DNA of 64,000 nt from Oceanobacillus iheyensis HTE831 (lineage in GTDB: Bacteria > Bacillota > Bacilli > Bacillales > Amphibacillaceae). The notes below the pieces were generated by a model. That model saw only the letters and a list, made by a program, of their open reading frames with translations, did not search any database and had not been told where the DNA came from. The position numbers and the translations under genes are program-made. The stretch is taken from the NCBI RefSeq assembly GCF_000011245.1, contig NC_004193.1, positions 2,892,501 to 2,956,500 on the forward strand, read 5' to 3'. Shown one piece after another: positions 46,224 through 54,334 of the stretch (positions are counted from its first letter, which is position 1; every line of letters starts with the position of its first letter).

Positions 46224-46691
46224 ATGAACAATATGTTTTTTGGTGAAAAATTAAAAAAAGAACGAGAAAAAAGGGGTTGGTCACAAGATTACCTCGCAGA
46301 AAAAGTATATGTTAGTCGTCAATCAGTTTCAAAATGGGAGACTGGTAAAAATTATCCTAGCATCGAAGTGATTATCAATTTAAGTGATTTATTTGATATC
46401 ACGATAGATGAATTATTGAGGAGTGACGAGGAATTGAAAGAAAAAGTAATTCGAGATAGTAAACAACTGGCGTATCCGAAGTGGAAAACATTTTTTGATA
46501 GCATGTTTTTATTAGGCGCATTTTTATTGTTAGTAAAGCTGATAATTTTGGGTGTAAATTATTTTGCTGGTACAGAATTTTTGGTAACAGATGGGAAGCT
46601 ACTAAAGATCATAGCCAACTTTTTACCATTAGCTTTAATGATAATAGGCGGAATTGGTTCAGATAGTTTAAAGAATAAATATATTAATTAA
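46224..46691 (+). CDS. XRE-family regulator with a membrane-anchored tail
   Basis: A 155-residue protein. A Cro/CI-type helix-turn-helix fills residues 5-65 (LKKEREKRGWSQDYLAEKV, then VSRQSVSKWETG), and two hydrophobic helices follow at about 90-115 and 130-145. Such membrane-tethered XRE proteins are common in Bacilli next to small membrane proteins. The start is the ATG at 46224 with AGGAAAGG before it; a longer frame back to 46077 overlaps the hairpin and is not favoured. Targets unknown. Confidence 0.8.
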   Translation: MNNMFFGEKLKKEREKRGWSQDYLAEKVYVSRQSVSKWETGKNYPSIEVIINLSDLFDITIDELLRSDEELKEKVIRDSKQLAYPKWKTFFDSMFLLGAFLLLVKLIILGVNYFAGTEFLVTDGKLLKIIANFLPLALMIIGGIGSDSLKNKYIN

Positions 46692-46716
46692 CCAATTTGT
46701 ACTGTTTTCAGGCGCA

Positions 46717-46753
46717 CATCTAGAATAAAGTCATTCCTGAATCAGGCCAATCA
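46717..46753 (+). repeat. 37-bp direct repeat, copy 1
   Basis: Starts CATCTAGAATAAAGTCATTC and ends AGGCCAATCA. The same 37 bases with two changes recur at 47837-47873 in the same orientation, 1,120 bases away. The core TTCCTGAATCAGG is itself a dyad. The copies lie outside coding sequence. Confidence 0.7.
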
Positions 46754-46790
46754 ATTGAAATTCACTTTAGAAATTAAAGGAGTGAAAAAA

Positions 46791-47051
46791 ATGATTATTT
46801 TACTTGCATTGGTAGCCATAGTTTTGTTTTTTACTATTACTAAAACTCAACTTTTCAAAAAGAATAACTCAAATAACAAATTCATGACACAATTGGGAAT
46901 GGCTATACTTGTGGGAATCTTAACGGTAACTACTCTAATAACCGATAATGGTGAATCAGCTTATAAATATACAGCTGTAGGAATAGGGATAATGTCATTT
47001 ATTGCGATTCTAATTGAGATGGTGATTTCGAAAAAGAAACACACTATATAA
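46791..47051 (+). CDS. Small two- or three-helix membrane protein
   Basis: An 86-residue protein. Hydrophobic helices lie at about 2-20, 35-55 and 60-80, separated by Lys/Asn-rich turns (KTQLFKKNNSNNK). The ATG at 46791 follows AAAGGAGTG with a seven- to eight-base gap; an upstream extension to 46755 has no ribosome binding site. It is 99 bases behind the XRE gene and may be its membrane partner. No family recognised. Confidence 0.6.
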   Translation: MIILLALVAIVLFFTITKTQLFKKNNSNNKFMTQLGMAILVGILTVTTLITDNGESAYKYTAVGIGIMSFIAILIEMVISKKKHTI

Positions 47052-47204
47052 ACACTAATGGTGCAAGTGTTAATCATTATTATCATTCAAACGTGATATA
47101 ATTTATTTAACAAAAGAGTGAATTTCATAATTGCCAAGTTTTATTAAAAAACCTATTTATTAATAAGAGTATAAACATTAATAACCGGATTGCAGAAAAA
47201 AATA

Positions 47205-47326
47205 CTTGGCTTTGATTGTAATGGAAGACGGCGACTCCTGCAGGAAAGCACGAGCTGAAGATCCACTTGAAAAGTGTTCTTCTTTTCAAGTTAGCTGAGG
47301 CTGTGCCTGCGGAAAGCGTCCGTCTG
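47205..47326 (-). repeat. 122-bp hairpin element, copy B (inverted)
   Basis: It is the reverse complement of copy A (43717-43838), with 120 of 122 bases identical. Flanking bases (AT-rich TTTGATTT..ATT..CAGACGG) are also similar. Together with copy A it brackets des, the NmrA-like gene, the XRE gene and the small membrane protein gene. The rest of the gap 47052-47417 shows only a weak AACACT/AGTGTT hairpin at 47051-47071. Confidence 0.85.
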
Positions 47327-47417
47327 AAATAAAAATCAAAAAATGCAACATTCGGATTTTATATCAAATATATTAATTATGAAATTTATTCAAAAAGCTG
47401 ATTATCGGAGGCAAGTC

Positions 47418-47699
47418 ATGGAAAATGAAAAATGTGACCTGATACACCAAAACGGTGTTAAGGAAAAGAATCAAGAAGTGATTGATGGTTTTACGATCAA
47501 GTACCACGCAAACGGAAAAACAATGTGGTCAAAAGGAAAAATAAGTGATGAACAGCCAGACGGTTATTGGGAATGGTATCGTACTGATGGCACCATAAAG
47601 CGTTCAGGATATTTTGACATGGGCGACCCTGTTGGTGAATGGATCACCTATGACAACAAAGGCAATAAATACAAAACCACCAATCGTGATAAAAAATAA
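47418..47699 (+). CDS. Small MORN-repeat protein (YwqK-like)
   Basis: A 93-residue soluble protein. Three MORN-like repeats are visible: GFTIKYHANGKTMWSKGKI, DGYWEWYRTDGTIKRSGYF and GEWITYDNKGNKYKT. Such proteins are listed as YwqK-family antitoxins in databases, but no toxin gene is adjacent. The start is the ATG at 47418, with GGAGG seven bases before it; a longer frame to 47343 runs into the repeat element. Function unknown. Confidence 0.7.
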   Translation: MENEKCDLIHQNGVKEKNQEVIDGFTIKYHANGKTMWSKGKISDEQPDGYWEWYRTDGTIKRSGYFDMGDPVGEWITYDNKGNKYKTTNRDKK

Positions 47700-47836
47700 A
47701 AAATGCCAGAGTAGACCCTATTGTTAACCCATCACCCCTGTTTCTTGAGGCTATTGTAGAAAATCCTAGCCAAATAATAATCAATTTTATCATGAAAATT
47801 GTATAGCGCTACACACGGAATTAACCCGTTTTGATT

Positions 47837-47873
47837 CATCTAGAATAAGGTCATTCCTGAATTAGGCCAATCA
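47837..47873 (+). repeat. 37-bp direct repeat, copy 2
   Basis: CATCTAGAATAAGGTCATTC and on to AGGCCAATCA: 35 of 37 bases match copy 1 at 46717-46753. Similarity ends abruptly at both sides. Confidence 0.7.
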
Positions 47874-47996
47874 TGAATCTCAACATACTCGTTAACATTC
47901 AATGAAGTTTATATCATGTAAAGTAATTAGATGGATATCCGAAAGAACCCGATGATAGCGAAAAATATAGGAATATATTTGTTTATCCGTTAATAC

Positions 47997-48050
47997 AAAA
48001 AGAGGTTGTCCAGAAATATGTTGAAGTACAAATTTAGGAACAACATCTCT
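47997..48050 (-). terminator. Terminator of the GNAT gene
   Basis: On the minus strand AGAGATGTTGTTCC pairs with GGACAACCTCT across about 25 bases with minor mismatches and is followed by TTTTTG. Confidence 0.6.
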
Positions 48051-48082
48051 ATTATTTTAATGTTCGGTTAATCAATCCAGCT

Positions 48083-48616
48083 TCATCCTGAAAAGGCGTT
48101 GGAGTAATGAACGACACCTTCCACATTTTCAAGAGCATCCTCCGTTAATTCTAGGGCCATAAATACTTCATCAGGTACATCAAATGGAGCTTGTATATTC
48201 CAGAAGCGTGCCTGTTTAAAACCAAACTTTGGATAATAGTCTTTATGACCTAATACAATAACTGAATGATAACCAATTTCTTTTGCTTTTTTTAATGCAG
48301 CATGAATTAATTGACTTCCAATTCCTTTTTTCTGATGCTCCGGTATAACAGATACCGGGGCAAGAGCTAAAGAATCAACAGTTTTATGATCATTTACGAT
48401 TGTAATTTTTGATAATAGAATGTGACCAATAATTTCATTGGCTTGATCTATTGCGATCAATGAAAGTTCAGGAATAAACGCATCCGATTTTCTAATCCGA
48501 TTAACAAGTAAATGCTCTTTCTTATCGCTAAATTCTTCCTTTAAAAATACCCTTTTAACAACCTTTTCCGTTGTGTTATATTCTTCAGTTCGTTCTTCTC
48601 TAATTAAGATATCCAT
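48083..48616 (-). CDS. GNAT-family N-acetyltransferase (YhbS-like)
   Basis: A 177-residue acetyl-CoA-dependent acetyltransferase. The acetyl-CoA loop is in PEHQKKGIGSQLIHAALKKA near 93-112, preceded by DSLALAPVSVIP, and KDYYPKFGFKQAR near 128. The start MDILIREERTEEYNTTEKVVKR is typical of the YhbS branch. Acceptor unknown. The following 48617-48907 gap shows a -10-like TATAAT at 48870-48875 for the nuclease gene and nothing else. Confidence 0.82.
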   Translation of the reverse strand: MDILIREERTEEYNTTEKVVKRVFLKEEFSDKKEHLLVNRIRKSDAFIPELSLIAIDQANEIIGHILLSKITIVNDHKTVDSLALAPVSVIPEHQKKGIGSQLIHAALKKAKEIGYHSVIVLGHKDYYPKFGFKQARFWNIQAPFDVPDEVFMALELTEDALENVEGVVHYSNAFSG

Positions 48617-48907
48617 TATAAGCTCCCTTTCTTTTAATTAATTAGACAAGGCTCCCTTTTATACTATAAATTAAGTAATTATTTTAAGGAGTTATGTAGC
48701 CCATGTCAACTGCCTATCTTCCATTATCGAGCACTTTAGTTTTATATTAATATCCCACACACATAACCGCATTGCGCCTTTCATCTCAGCATTTCAGCCT
48801 ACGACCTATCTCATCCTTTTTGTTACAGCAACTTTATACTGCGGTAAAACTAACTTTATAACTATGATATATAATGTACGTAACCCAATACAAAGGAGGA
48901 GAATTAA

Positions 48908-50086
48908 TTGCAAAATATCCAAAAAAGAACACTGGTAACAGCTACCTTATTGCTAGCATCTGTATTATTGTTTATCCAACCAGTAACAAATATTTTTGTA
49001 AATGCATCCTCAGGAGATGGTTCAAGTTCGTCTCCATATACCGTCACACAGGCTATTAATAATCAAGATAATTCTACTAAATCGGTGGAGGGATATATTG
49101 TTGGCCAGCCAATTTCCACCACTTCTGTTATCACAAGTAACTTTCCAAATAATTACGCTTTTGCCTTAGCTGACAGCCCTTCTGCAACAAACATAGAAGA
49201 AATGGTTTATGTTCAAATACCATCTTCATTTCGATCGTCATTTGGTTTACAATCTAATCCTTCCTTATTAGGAGAGAAAGTAAAAGTAACCGGTACACTT
49301 ACAAACTACTTTGCACATGCTGGAGTAAAGAATGGAACGGCCTTTGAACTGCAAAACGACGACACACAACCACCAGATCCAGATCCTGAAACGCCAGAAC
49401 TAGACGGCTATTATGATGATGCAGATGGTAAAACAGGAGAACAACTAAAATCTACTCTACACGACATCATTGATGATCATACGGAAATTTCCTATTCAAA
49501 TGTGTGGGAAGCACTACGTGAAACAGACGAAGATCCAAGAAACTCCAATAATGTCCTTCTTCTTTATACAGGGCGTTCACAAGGGAAAAACGACAACGGT
49601 GGAAATGCCGATGACTGGAATCGGGAACATGTTTGGGCAAAATCTCACGGTGACTTCGGTACATCGATGGGACCTGGTACAGACATCCATCACCTAAGAC
49701 CGACAGATGCTTCTGTTAATAGCTCCAGAAGTAACCTCGACTTTGATGATGGAGGCAGCGAGCATTCCGAGGCAGATGGTAACTACTATGACTCTGATTC
49801 TTGGGAACCTAGAGATAGTGTAAAAGGTGATGTCGCAAGAATGATCTTTTATATGGATGTACGTTATGAAGGAGATAGTGGTGAACTAGATTTGGAATTA
49901 AATGATCAGGTCAACAATGGGTCTGCGCCATATCATGGTAAGTTATCCGTATTGCTCGAGTGGCATGAAGAAGATCCGGTTGATGATTTTGAAAGAAGAA
50001 GAAATGATATCATATTTAACGATTACCAGCATAATCGAAACCCATTTATTGATCATCCAGAATGGGTGGGAGAGATTTGGGAGTAA
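48908..50086 (+). CDS. Secreted endonuclease I with an N-terminal OB-fold-like domain
   Basis: A 392-residue exported nuclease. The TTG start at 48908 follows AAAGGAGGAG, and a signal peptide covers about 1-36. Residues 37-150 (GDGSSSSPYTVTQAINNQ, EGYIVGQPIST, VKVTGTLTNYFAHAGVKN) form a domain seen with secreted nucleases. A PDPDPETPELD linker follows. The endonuclease I domain (from about 165) carries WNREHVWAKSHGDFG near 237 with the catalytic His and DIHHLRPTDASVNSSRSN near 260. It likely degrades extracellular DNA or RNA, as BsnI/YurI do. The 3' region faces the riboswitch unit. Confidence 0.9.
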   Translation: MQNIQKRTLVTATLLLASVLLFIQPVTNIFVNASSGDGSSSSPYTVTQAINNQDNSTKSVEGYIVGQPISTTSVITSNFPNNYAFALADSPSATNIEEMVYVQIPSSFRSSFGLQSNPSLLGEKVKVTGTLTNYFAHAGVKNGTAFELQNDDTQPPDPDPETPELDGYYDDADGKTGEQLKSTLHDIIDDHTEISYSNVWEALRETDEDPRNSNNVLLLYTGRSQGKNDNGGNADDWNREHVWAKSHGDFGTSMGPGTDIHHLRPTDASVNSSRSNLDFDDGGSEHSEADGNYYDSDSWEPRDSVKGDVARMIFYMDVRYEGDSGELDLELNDQVNNGSAPYHGKLSVLLEWHEEDPVDDFERRRNDIIFNDYQHNRNPFIDHPEWVGEIWE

Positions 50087-50099
50087 TGTAGTTGGAGTA

Positions 50100-50118
50100 C
50101 CCTTTACTAGGTAAAGGG
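50100..50118 (+). terminator. Hairpin after the nuclease gene
   Basis: CCCTTTAC-TAG-GTAAAGGG lies 14 bases past the stop codon. No T-run follows, so it may protect the 3' end rather than end transcription. Confidence 0.4.
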
Positions 50119-50162
50119 AAGATACCTCAAAAATTGAAATAAATCAATATCATAACTTAACT

Positions 50163-50216
50163 CACAAAATAAAAGCGTGGTATCTTCACTAAATATCAAT
50201 GAATGATACCACGCTT
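50163..50216 (-). terminator. Intrinsic terminator behind the glycine riboswitch
   Basis: On the minus strand AAGCGTGGTATC (50205-50216) pairs with GATACCACGCTT (50173-50184) around a 20-base loop and is followed by TTATTTTG. It is ten bases past the aptamer's 3' side, as in transcriptional riboswitches. No gene follows on this strand before the convergent nuclease gene. Confidence 0.85.
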
Positions 50217-50225
50217 ACTACCATG

Positions 50226-50335
50226 AGTTATTCTGTCCTTTTGCCTGAGATTGTTAATCTTTCGGCACCGTATAAATTCCACACACTCTCTAGAAACTGC
50301 TCCAGTATAGCTAGGTGTGTTCTCAGACTTCTAAC
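50226..50335 (-). promoter_or_regulatory. Orphan glycine riboswitch (single aptamer) in the 3' region of fbp
   Basis: Reading the minus strand, the conserved glycine-aptamer core appears in order: CTAGAGAGTGTG, then GGTGCCGAAAG, then CTCAGGCAAAAGGACAGA. Helix P1 is AGTTTCT (50292-50298) with AGAATAACT (50226-50234). The stretch 50299-50335 before it has CTGAGA, which can pair with TCTCAG of the aptamer, and ACACAC, which can pair with GTGTGT: possible competing folds or a ghost aptamer. A terminator follows at 50163-50216. The unit starts about 20 bases after the fbp stop, on the same strand, and has no downstream gene. Confidence 0.8.
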
Positions 50336-50356
50336 GTATTTAAGTAAAAACTACTT

Positions 50357-52291
50357 TTACTTCAAATACCGATACTTTAATAAACTATTCAACATATTAA
50401 TATCCTCTATTAGTTTCTCCCCAATATTGGTTTCTGAAATCTTTTTTCTCTCTAACTCTTCATCAACTAATCGTTTTACGGATAGCACATCATTACCATT
50501 TTGCAAAACATCTTCCTTTGAATTAAAATGCTGGTGAGCAACCAATTGCATACCGAACGAATTATATAATAACGTATAGCCTGCAATGCCTGTTGTTGGC
50601 TGATAAGCCTTTGAAAAACCACCATCAATGACAATCATCTTGCCATTTGCTTTGATTGGGTTTTCTCCCTCAATCTCTTTGACTGGTGTATGACCATTGA
50701 TAATATGGCCTTGATCTGGATCAAGATCAAATTCTTCTAAAATCATCCGGCAGATTCCCTCTTTTTCTCGCAAATAATAATATGGGTTCTTTCTCTCTTT
50801 GTGCAATGCCTTATCCTTAATAAAGTACCTTTCAAAGGTGGTCATTTCCCTTTTTCCAAAAAGAGAGGAATACTCCCCGGTCCATAAATACCAAACCATA
50901 TCTGTTGCAAGGTCATCAGTTGCTTCACGGTTGGAAAAAGCGTGAAGCAAATAGTTTTCGAAAATATCGAGTAACTCCCGACCTGCATACGTTTTATTTT
51001 CAATAAACATCTTTTCCATATTTCCATTCTCATCTATTGGTATGCAGCCATGTATTAATAAATTTCCGTTGTATCTTAAATAAAGTGTGCCTTTTTTCAT
51101 TAAAAATTCCATATGCCTTGCTAGTTTTTCTGAATGCTGGACAGAAAATAACAATTTGTCCATTACTTGTTTCTCTTCTTCCAGCAATTCATCAGGCTGG
51201 TCTGGATTAACAGTTGCAAAGCAGGTATTTTCCAATGGATATGTTTTTCCATCAATCGTAATTTTATTGTTTTCATAATCGACCTTTTCTAGTAAAAGCC
51301 TTTTCGACATATTAAAGTATGGACGTCGTTTTATGATTGGCATCTCAAGTTTAAACTGAATCATGGCAATTGCTTGATGTATCTTCGTAATTTGTGATTG
51401 TTCTTGATCTGATAGTTTTTTATTCGAGTGTCTTTTTGGTCTAAAAGCTGGGTTGTCCTTGTAATACTTCTCTGCAAGATTCAAAAGTGGTCTAAGATTG
51501 ATGCCATATACATCTTCAATAATATCCAAATTATCATAACGTGCACAGATTCGGAGTATATTAGCTAGGCAAACCTTTGATCCTGAAAATGCACCAATCC
51601 AAAGCACATCATGATTTCCCCACTGAATATCCAAGGAATGATAATTGATGAGTGCTTCCATAATTTTATCTGGTTCCGGTCCCCGGTCATAAATATCCCC
51701 TACTACATGAAGGTGGTCAACAACTAATTGTTGAGTCGTATAGGCAAGACCTATAATAAGTTTATCCGCCTGACCAAGTGAAATTACTTTTTGGACAATC
51801 TTGGAATAGTAATGTTTTTTGTTTGTATATTCATCTGTTTTGTAAAGCAACTCTTCTATGATATATACAAATTGCTTCGGTAATGCTTTACGTAACTTAG
51901 TACGAGTGTACTTCGAAGATGCATAAGGGATAAGTCGAATCATTTGATCAATTGTTTTGGTATACCATGCATTTAACTCCTGTTTATTGTCGAATTGATT
52001 CCGAATTAATTGCAGTTTTTCTTCTGGATAATAGATTAATGTTGCGAATTCATTTATTTCCTTCTCCGATAGTTCATGCTTAAAAATATCTCTGATTTTT
52101 TCCTTTACTTTGCCAGAACCATTTCTTAGCACATGTTGAAATGCTTGGTATTCACCATGCAGATCACTTACAAAATGCTCCGTTCCTTTTGGTAAATCGA
52201 GGATGGCCTCCAGATTAATAATTTCCGTAACTACTTTTTCTTCACTATCATATTTCTGTGCCAATAAGTCTAAGAATTTCTCCTCCAACAT
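50357..52291 (-). CDS. fbp: Fructose-1,6-bisphosphatase class III
   Basis: A 644-residue gluconeogenic phosphatase of the metallophosphoesterase type found in Firmicutes. Metal and phosphate motifs: [11 protein letters not shown] near 42, [14 protein letters not shown] near 197, [11 protein letters not shown] near 224 and NGHTPVKE near 525. The ATG at 52291 is preferred: GGGG lies six bases before it, while the ATG two codons upstream directly abuts that sequence. It feeds gluconeogenesis needed for growth on the organic acids imported by neighbouring operons. A weak AAGTAAAA/TTTTACTT hairpin overlaps the stop, and a glycine riboswitch follows. Confidence 0.93.
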   Translation of the reverse strand: MLEEKFLDLLAQKYDSEEKVVTEIINLEAILDLPKGTEHFVSDLHGEYQAFQHVLRNGSGKVKEKIRDIFKHELSEKEINEFATLIYYPEEKLQLIRNQFDNKQELNAWYTKTIDQMIRLIPYASSKYTRTKLRKALPKQFVYIIEELLYKTDEYTNKKHYYSKIVQKVISLGQADKLIIGLAYTTQQLVVDHLHVVGDIYDRGPEPDKIMEALINYHSLDIQWGNHDVLWIGAFSGSKVCLANILRICARYDNLDIIEDVYGINLRPLLNLAEKYYKDNPAFRPKRHSNKKLSDQEQSQITKIHQAIAMIQFKLEMPIIKRRPYFNMSKRLLLEKVDYENNKITIDGKTYPLENTCFATVNPDQPDELLEEEKQVMDKLLFSVQHSEKLARHMEFLMKKGTLYLRYNGNLLIHGCIPIDENGNMEKMFIENKTYAGRELLDIFENYLLHAFSNREATDDLATDMVWYLWTGEYSSLFGKREMTTFERYFIKDKALHKERKNPYYYLREKEGICRMILEEFDLDPDQGHIINGHTPVKEIEGENPIKANGKMIVIDGGFSKAYQPTTGIAGYTLLYNSFGMQLVAHQHFNSKEDVLQNGNDVLSVKRLVDEELERKKISETNIGEKLIEDINMLNSLLKYRYLK

Positions 52292-52344
52292 GTCCATCCC
52301 CTTTTGACGATCATTTTATGTATAAAGTCCATTGCAACTACTAT

Positions 52345-52380
52345 ACCAAAAAGACTAGCAGAAATGAATTGCTAGTCTTT
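52345..52380 (-). terminator. Terminator of the second TRAP operon
   Basis: AAAGACTAGC (52350-52359) pairs with GCTAGTCTTT (52371-52380) around 11 bases; on the minus strand TTTTTGG follows. Nothing else is clear in 52292-52549. Confidence 0.75.
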
Positions 52381-52549
52381 GAATTACCTGTTTTTATTGA
52401 TTAATTGTAATGGATTCCATTTCCCATCCATGCTGTCGCACTTTCGAATCTCATCTCTATCCTTTTCAAAAAAATATAAAAACTATATTTAATTATGATG
52501 TTCTGTAAGACTTCATGTATTAGCAATACTCCAAACAACGGTTGATAAA

Positions 52550-53854
52550 TCATTTCATTAAATCTGGCAATACAGTAACTATCTGCGGAAAAACAACTAG
52601 AATTGCCACACATACAATCATTGCGATAATCATTGGAACGACCCCTCTGAAGATTGACTGTATTGGAATATTTCTAGCTACTCCTTTAATAACGTAGACA
52701 CTTATTCCTAACGGTGGTGTTAATGCACCGATATTAATAACCATAATCATAATTACTCCAAACCAAATACCGTTAAATCCTAATTCCGTAATAATTGGAT
52801 ACAGAATGGGCAATGTGATAACGATTAAAGCTAAACTTTCAATGAAACAACCAAGCACAAGTAACACAGCAAGAATACCGATAAGGATGATATATGCGTG
52901 CAAGTCAAGATTTCCGACATACGTCGTAAGCATGACAGGAATTCTGCTGATTGCCAAGAATTGTCCAAATAAATTGGCACCAATTAAAATAAAGAAAATA
53001 AACGCAGTCAAGCGAATAGATTCACTTAGTGAGTCTTTCAAAGTTTCCCACGTAAGTTTTCTGGAAATTAATGCAAACAATAGAGCACCAAACGCACCTA
53101 CTCCAGCTGCTTCAGTCGGCGTGAAAATACCTAAATATATACCGCCAATACTTACTAAAAATAGCCCCATAAACGGCCAAATATTTTTAAGCGAATGTAA
53201 CTTCTCAAGAATACTTGCTTTCTCTTCCCTTGGCGGTGCAATGGAAGGATCTTTACGAACAAGAATATAAATCGTAATGATAAATATAGTGATCTGCAAA
53301 ACACCAGGAATAATGCCGGAAATTAATAACGCACCTATGGGTTCTCTTGTCAGAATTCCGTACAAAATTAAAATTACACTTGGAGGGATTAAAATCCCTA
53401 GTGTGCCTCCTGCTGCAACACTAGAAGTCGAAAGCCCTGGTTTATAATTATATTTGTCCATTTCTGGCAATGCGATTTTTGCTACTGTTGCAGTAGTAGC
53501 ATTTAAAGAACCCGAAATGGATGAGAATATAGCTGCCGTGCCAATGGTAGCCATCGCAAGACCACCCCGTAAATGGCCAATCCAAGTGTCTACCAATCTA
53601 TACAAATCTTTACCAATTCCTGTATAAGAAAGAATCATACCCATCAGAATAAATAACGGAATAACACTTAGTGAATAATTACTAGATGTATCAAAAGGGG
53701 TTCTCCCCAACTGTGCAAAGGCTACCTCCCACCCTCTAATGAAACTTGTTCCTAGTAAACTAACAAGAATAAGAGATACAGCAATTGGAATCTTCAGGAA
53801 AAACAGTATCAAAATAGCTATAATACCTAAAAATCCAATAAGTTCTGGGCTCAT
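52550..53854 (-). CDS. TRAP transporter large permease (DctM family), second system
   Basis: A 434-residue membrane protein of about 12 helices. Signatures: MSPELIGFLGIIAILILFFLK start, GSLNATTATVAKIALPEMDKY near 116, LGILIPPSVILILYG near 152, and IGALTPPLGISVYVIKGVA near 385. It overlaps dctQ by four bases (ATGA). It belongs to the operon just downstream of the 4-hydroxyphenylacetate genes, so an aromatic acid is a likely cargo; that is an inference. Confidence 0.9.
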   Translation of the reverse strand: MSPELIGFLGIIAILILFFLKIPIAVSLILVSLLGTSFIRGWEVAFAQLGRTPFDTSSNYSLSVIPLFILMGMILSYTGIGKDLYRLVDTWIGHLRGGLAMATIGTAAIFSSISGSLNATTATVAKIALPEMDKYNYKPGLSTSSVAAGGTLGILIPPSVILILYGILTREPIGALLISGIIPGVLQITIFIITIYILVRKDPSIAPPREEKASILEKLHSLKNIWPFMGLFLVSIGGIYLGIFTPTEAAGVGAFGALLFALISRKLTWETLKDSLSESIRLTAFIFFILIGANLFGQFLAISRIPVMLTTYVGNLDLHAYIILIGILAVLLVLGCFIESLALIVITLPILYPIITELGFNGIWFGVIMIMVINIGALTPPLGISVYVIKGVARNIPIQSIFRGVVPMIIAMIVCVAILVVFPQIVTVLPDLMK

Positions 53855-54330
53855 TTTTCACCCACCCTTGCAAAGTATTTGATGGCTAACATTAAGGCAG
53901 TTAAAGCAAATACAATTGCACCAATTCCTGACACTGCAGCGAATAAGTAAATTGGAAGGCCTAAATCCCCTGTCACTGTACCTGAAATAAGTAGTCGCTC
54001 TGAGTACCAGAACAGACTTAAAGCCATTAATACCATTACCACCATAATAATTATATTTATAAGTACATCTACAAGTCGTTGAGCTTTACTAGGTAGTCGT
54101 TCAATCAAAAAATCAATTGAAATATGTTCTTCTTTTAAATGAGTATATCCAATGCTTAAAAAGATGACCATTGAAAGTCCGAGTTCTGTAAGTTCTACAG
54201 CACCAGTAATTGGCTGTTTGAAAATCCAGCGACCTAATACATCTGCGGTGACTAAGAATACCATAATAATTAAAACAGCTTGGGCAATATAAAGTAACCC
54301 TACATTTAATTTTGATATAAACCTCTCCAC
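53851..54330 (-). CDS. TRAP transporter small permease (DctQ family), second system
   Basis: A four-helix membrane protein of about 159 residues. The start chosen is the GTG at 54330, with GAGGAG seven bases before it, giving MERFISKLNVGLLYIAQ and a gap of four bases to dctP. A GTG at 54351 would overlap dctP by 17 bases and has a poorer site. Typical DctQ segments are LIIMVFLVTADVLGRWIF and YTHLKEEHISIDFLIERLP. It stabilises the DctM channel and contacts the binding protein. Confidence 0.85.
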   Translation of the reverse strand: MERFISKLNVGLLYIAQAVLIIMVFLVTADVLGRWIFKQPITGAVELTELGLSMVIFLSIGYTHLKEEHISIDFLIERLPSKAQRLVDVLINIIIMVVMVLMALSLFWYSERLLISGTVTGDLGLPIYLFAAVSGIGAIVFALTALMLAIKYFARVGEK

Positions 54331-54334
54331 CTTA

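Larger units (their letters stand above)
47700..48082. other. Gap with repeat copy 2 and a terminator
   Basis: The second 37-bp repeat lies at 47837-47873. A terminator for the GNAT gene lies at 47997-48050. Otherwise AT-rich, with no open frame supported. Confidence 0.5.

Noticed and set aside
43717..47326. Composite transposon bounded by the 122-bp inverted copies
   Set aside because: No transposase, no target duplication visible, and the enclosed genes have ordinary codon use and known Bacillaceae context.
50241..50270. TPP-riboswitch-like CTGAGA on the plus strand after the nuclease gene
   Set aside because: The other thiamine-box parts are missing, and the minus strand gives a full glycine-aptamer core instead.
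52401..52613. 70-codon minus-strand frame after the second TRAP operon
   Set aside because: It overlaps the end of dctM and has no ribosome binding site or family resemblance.
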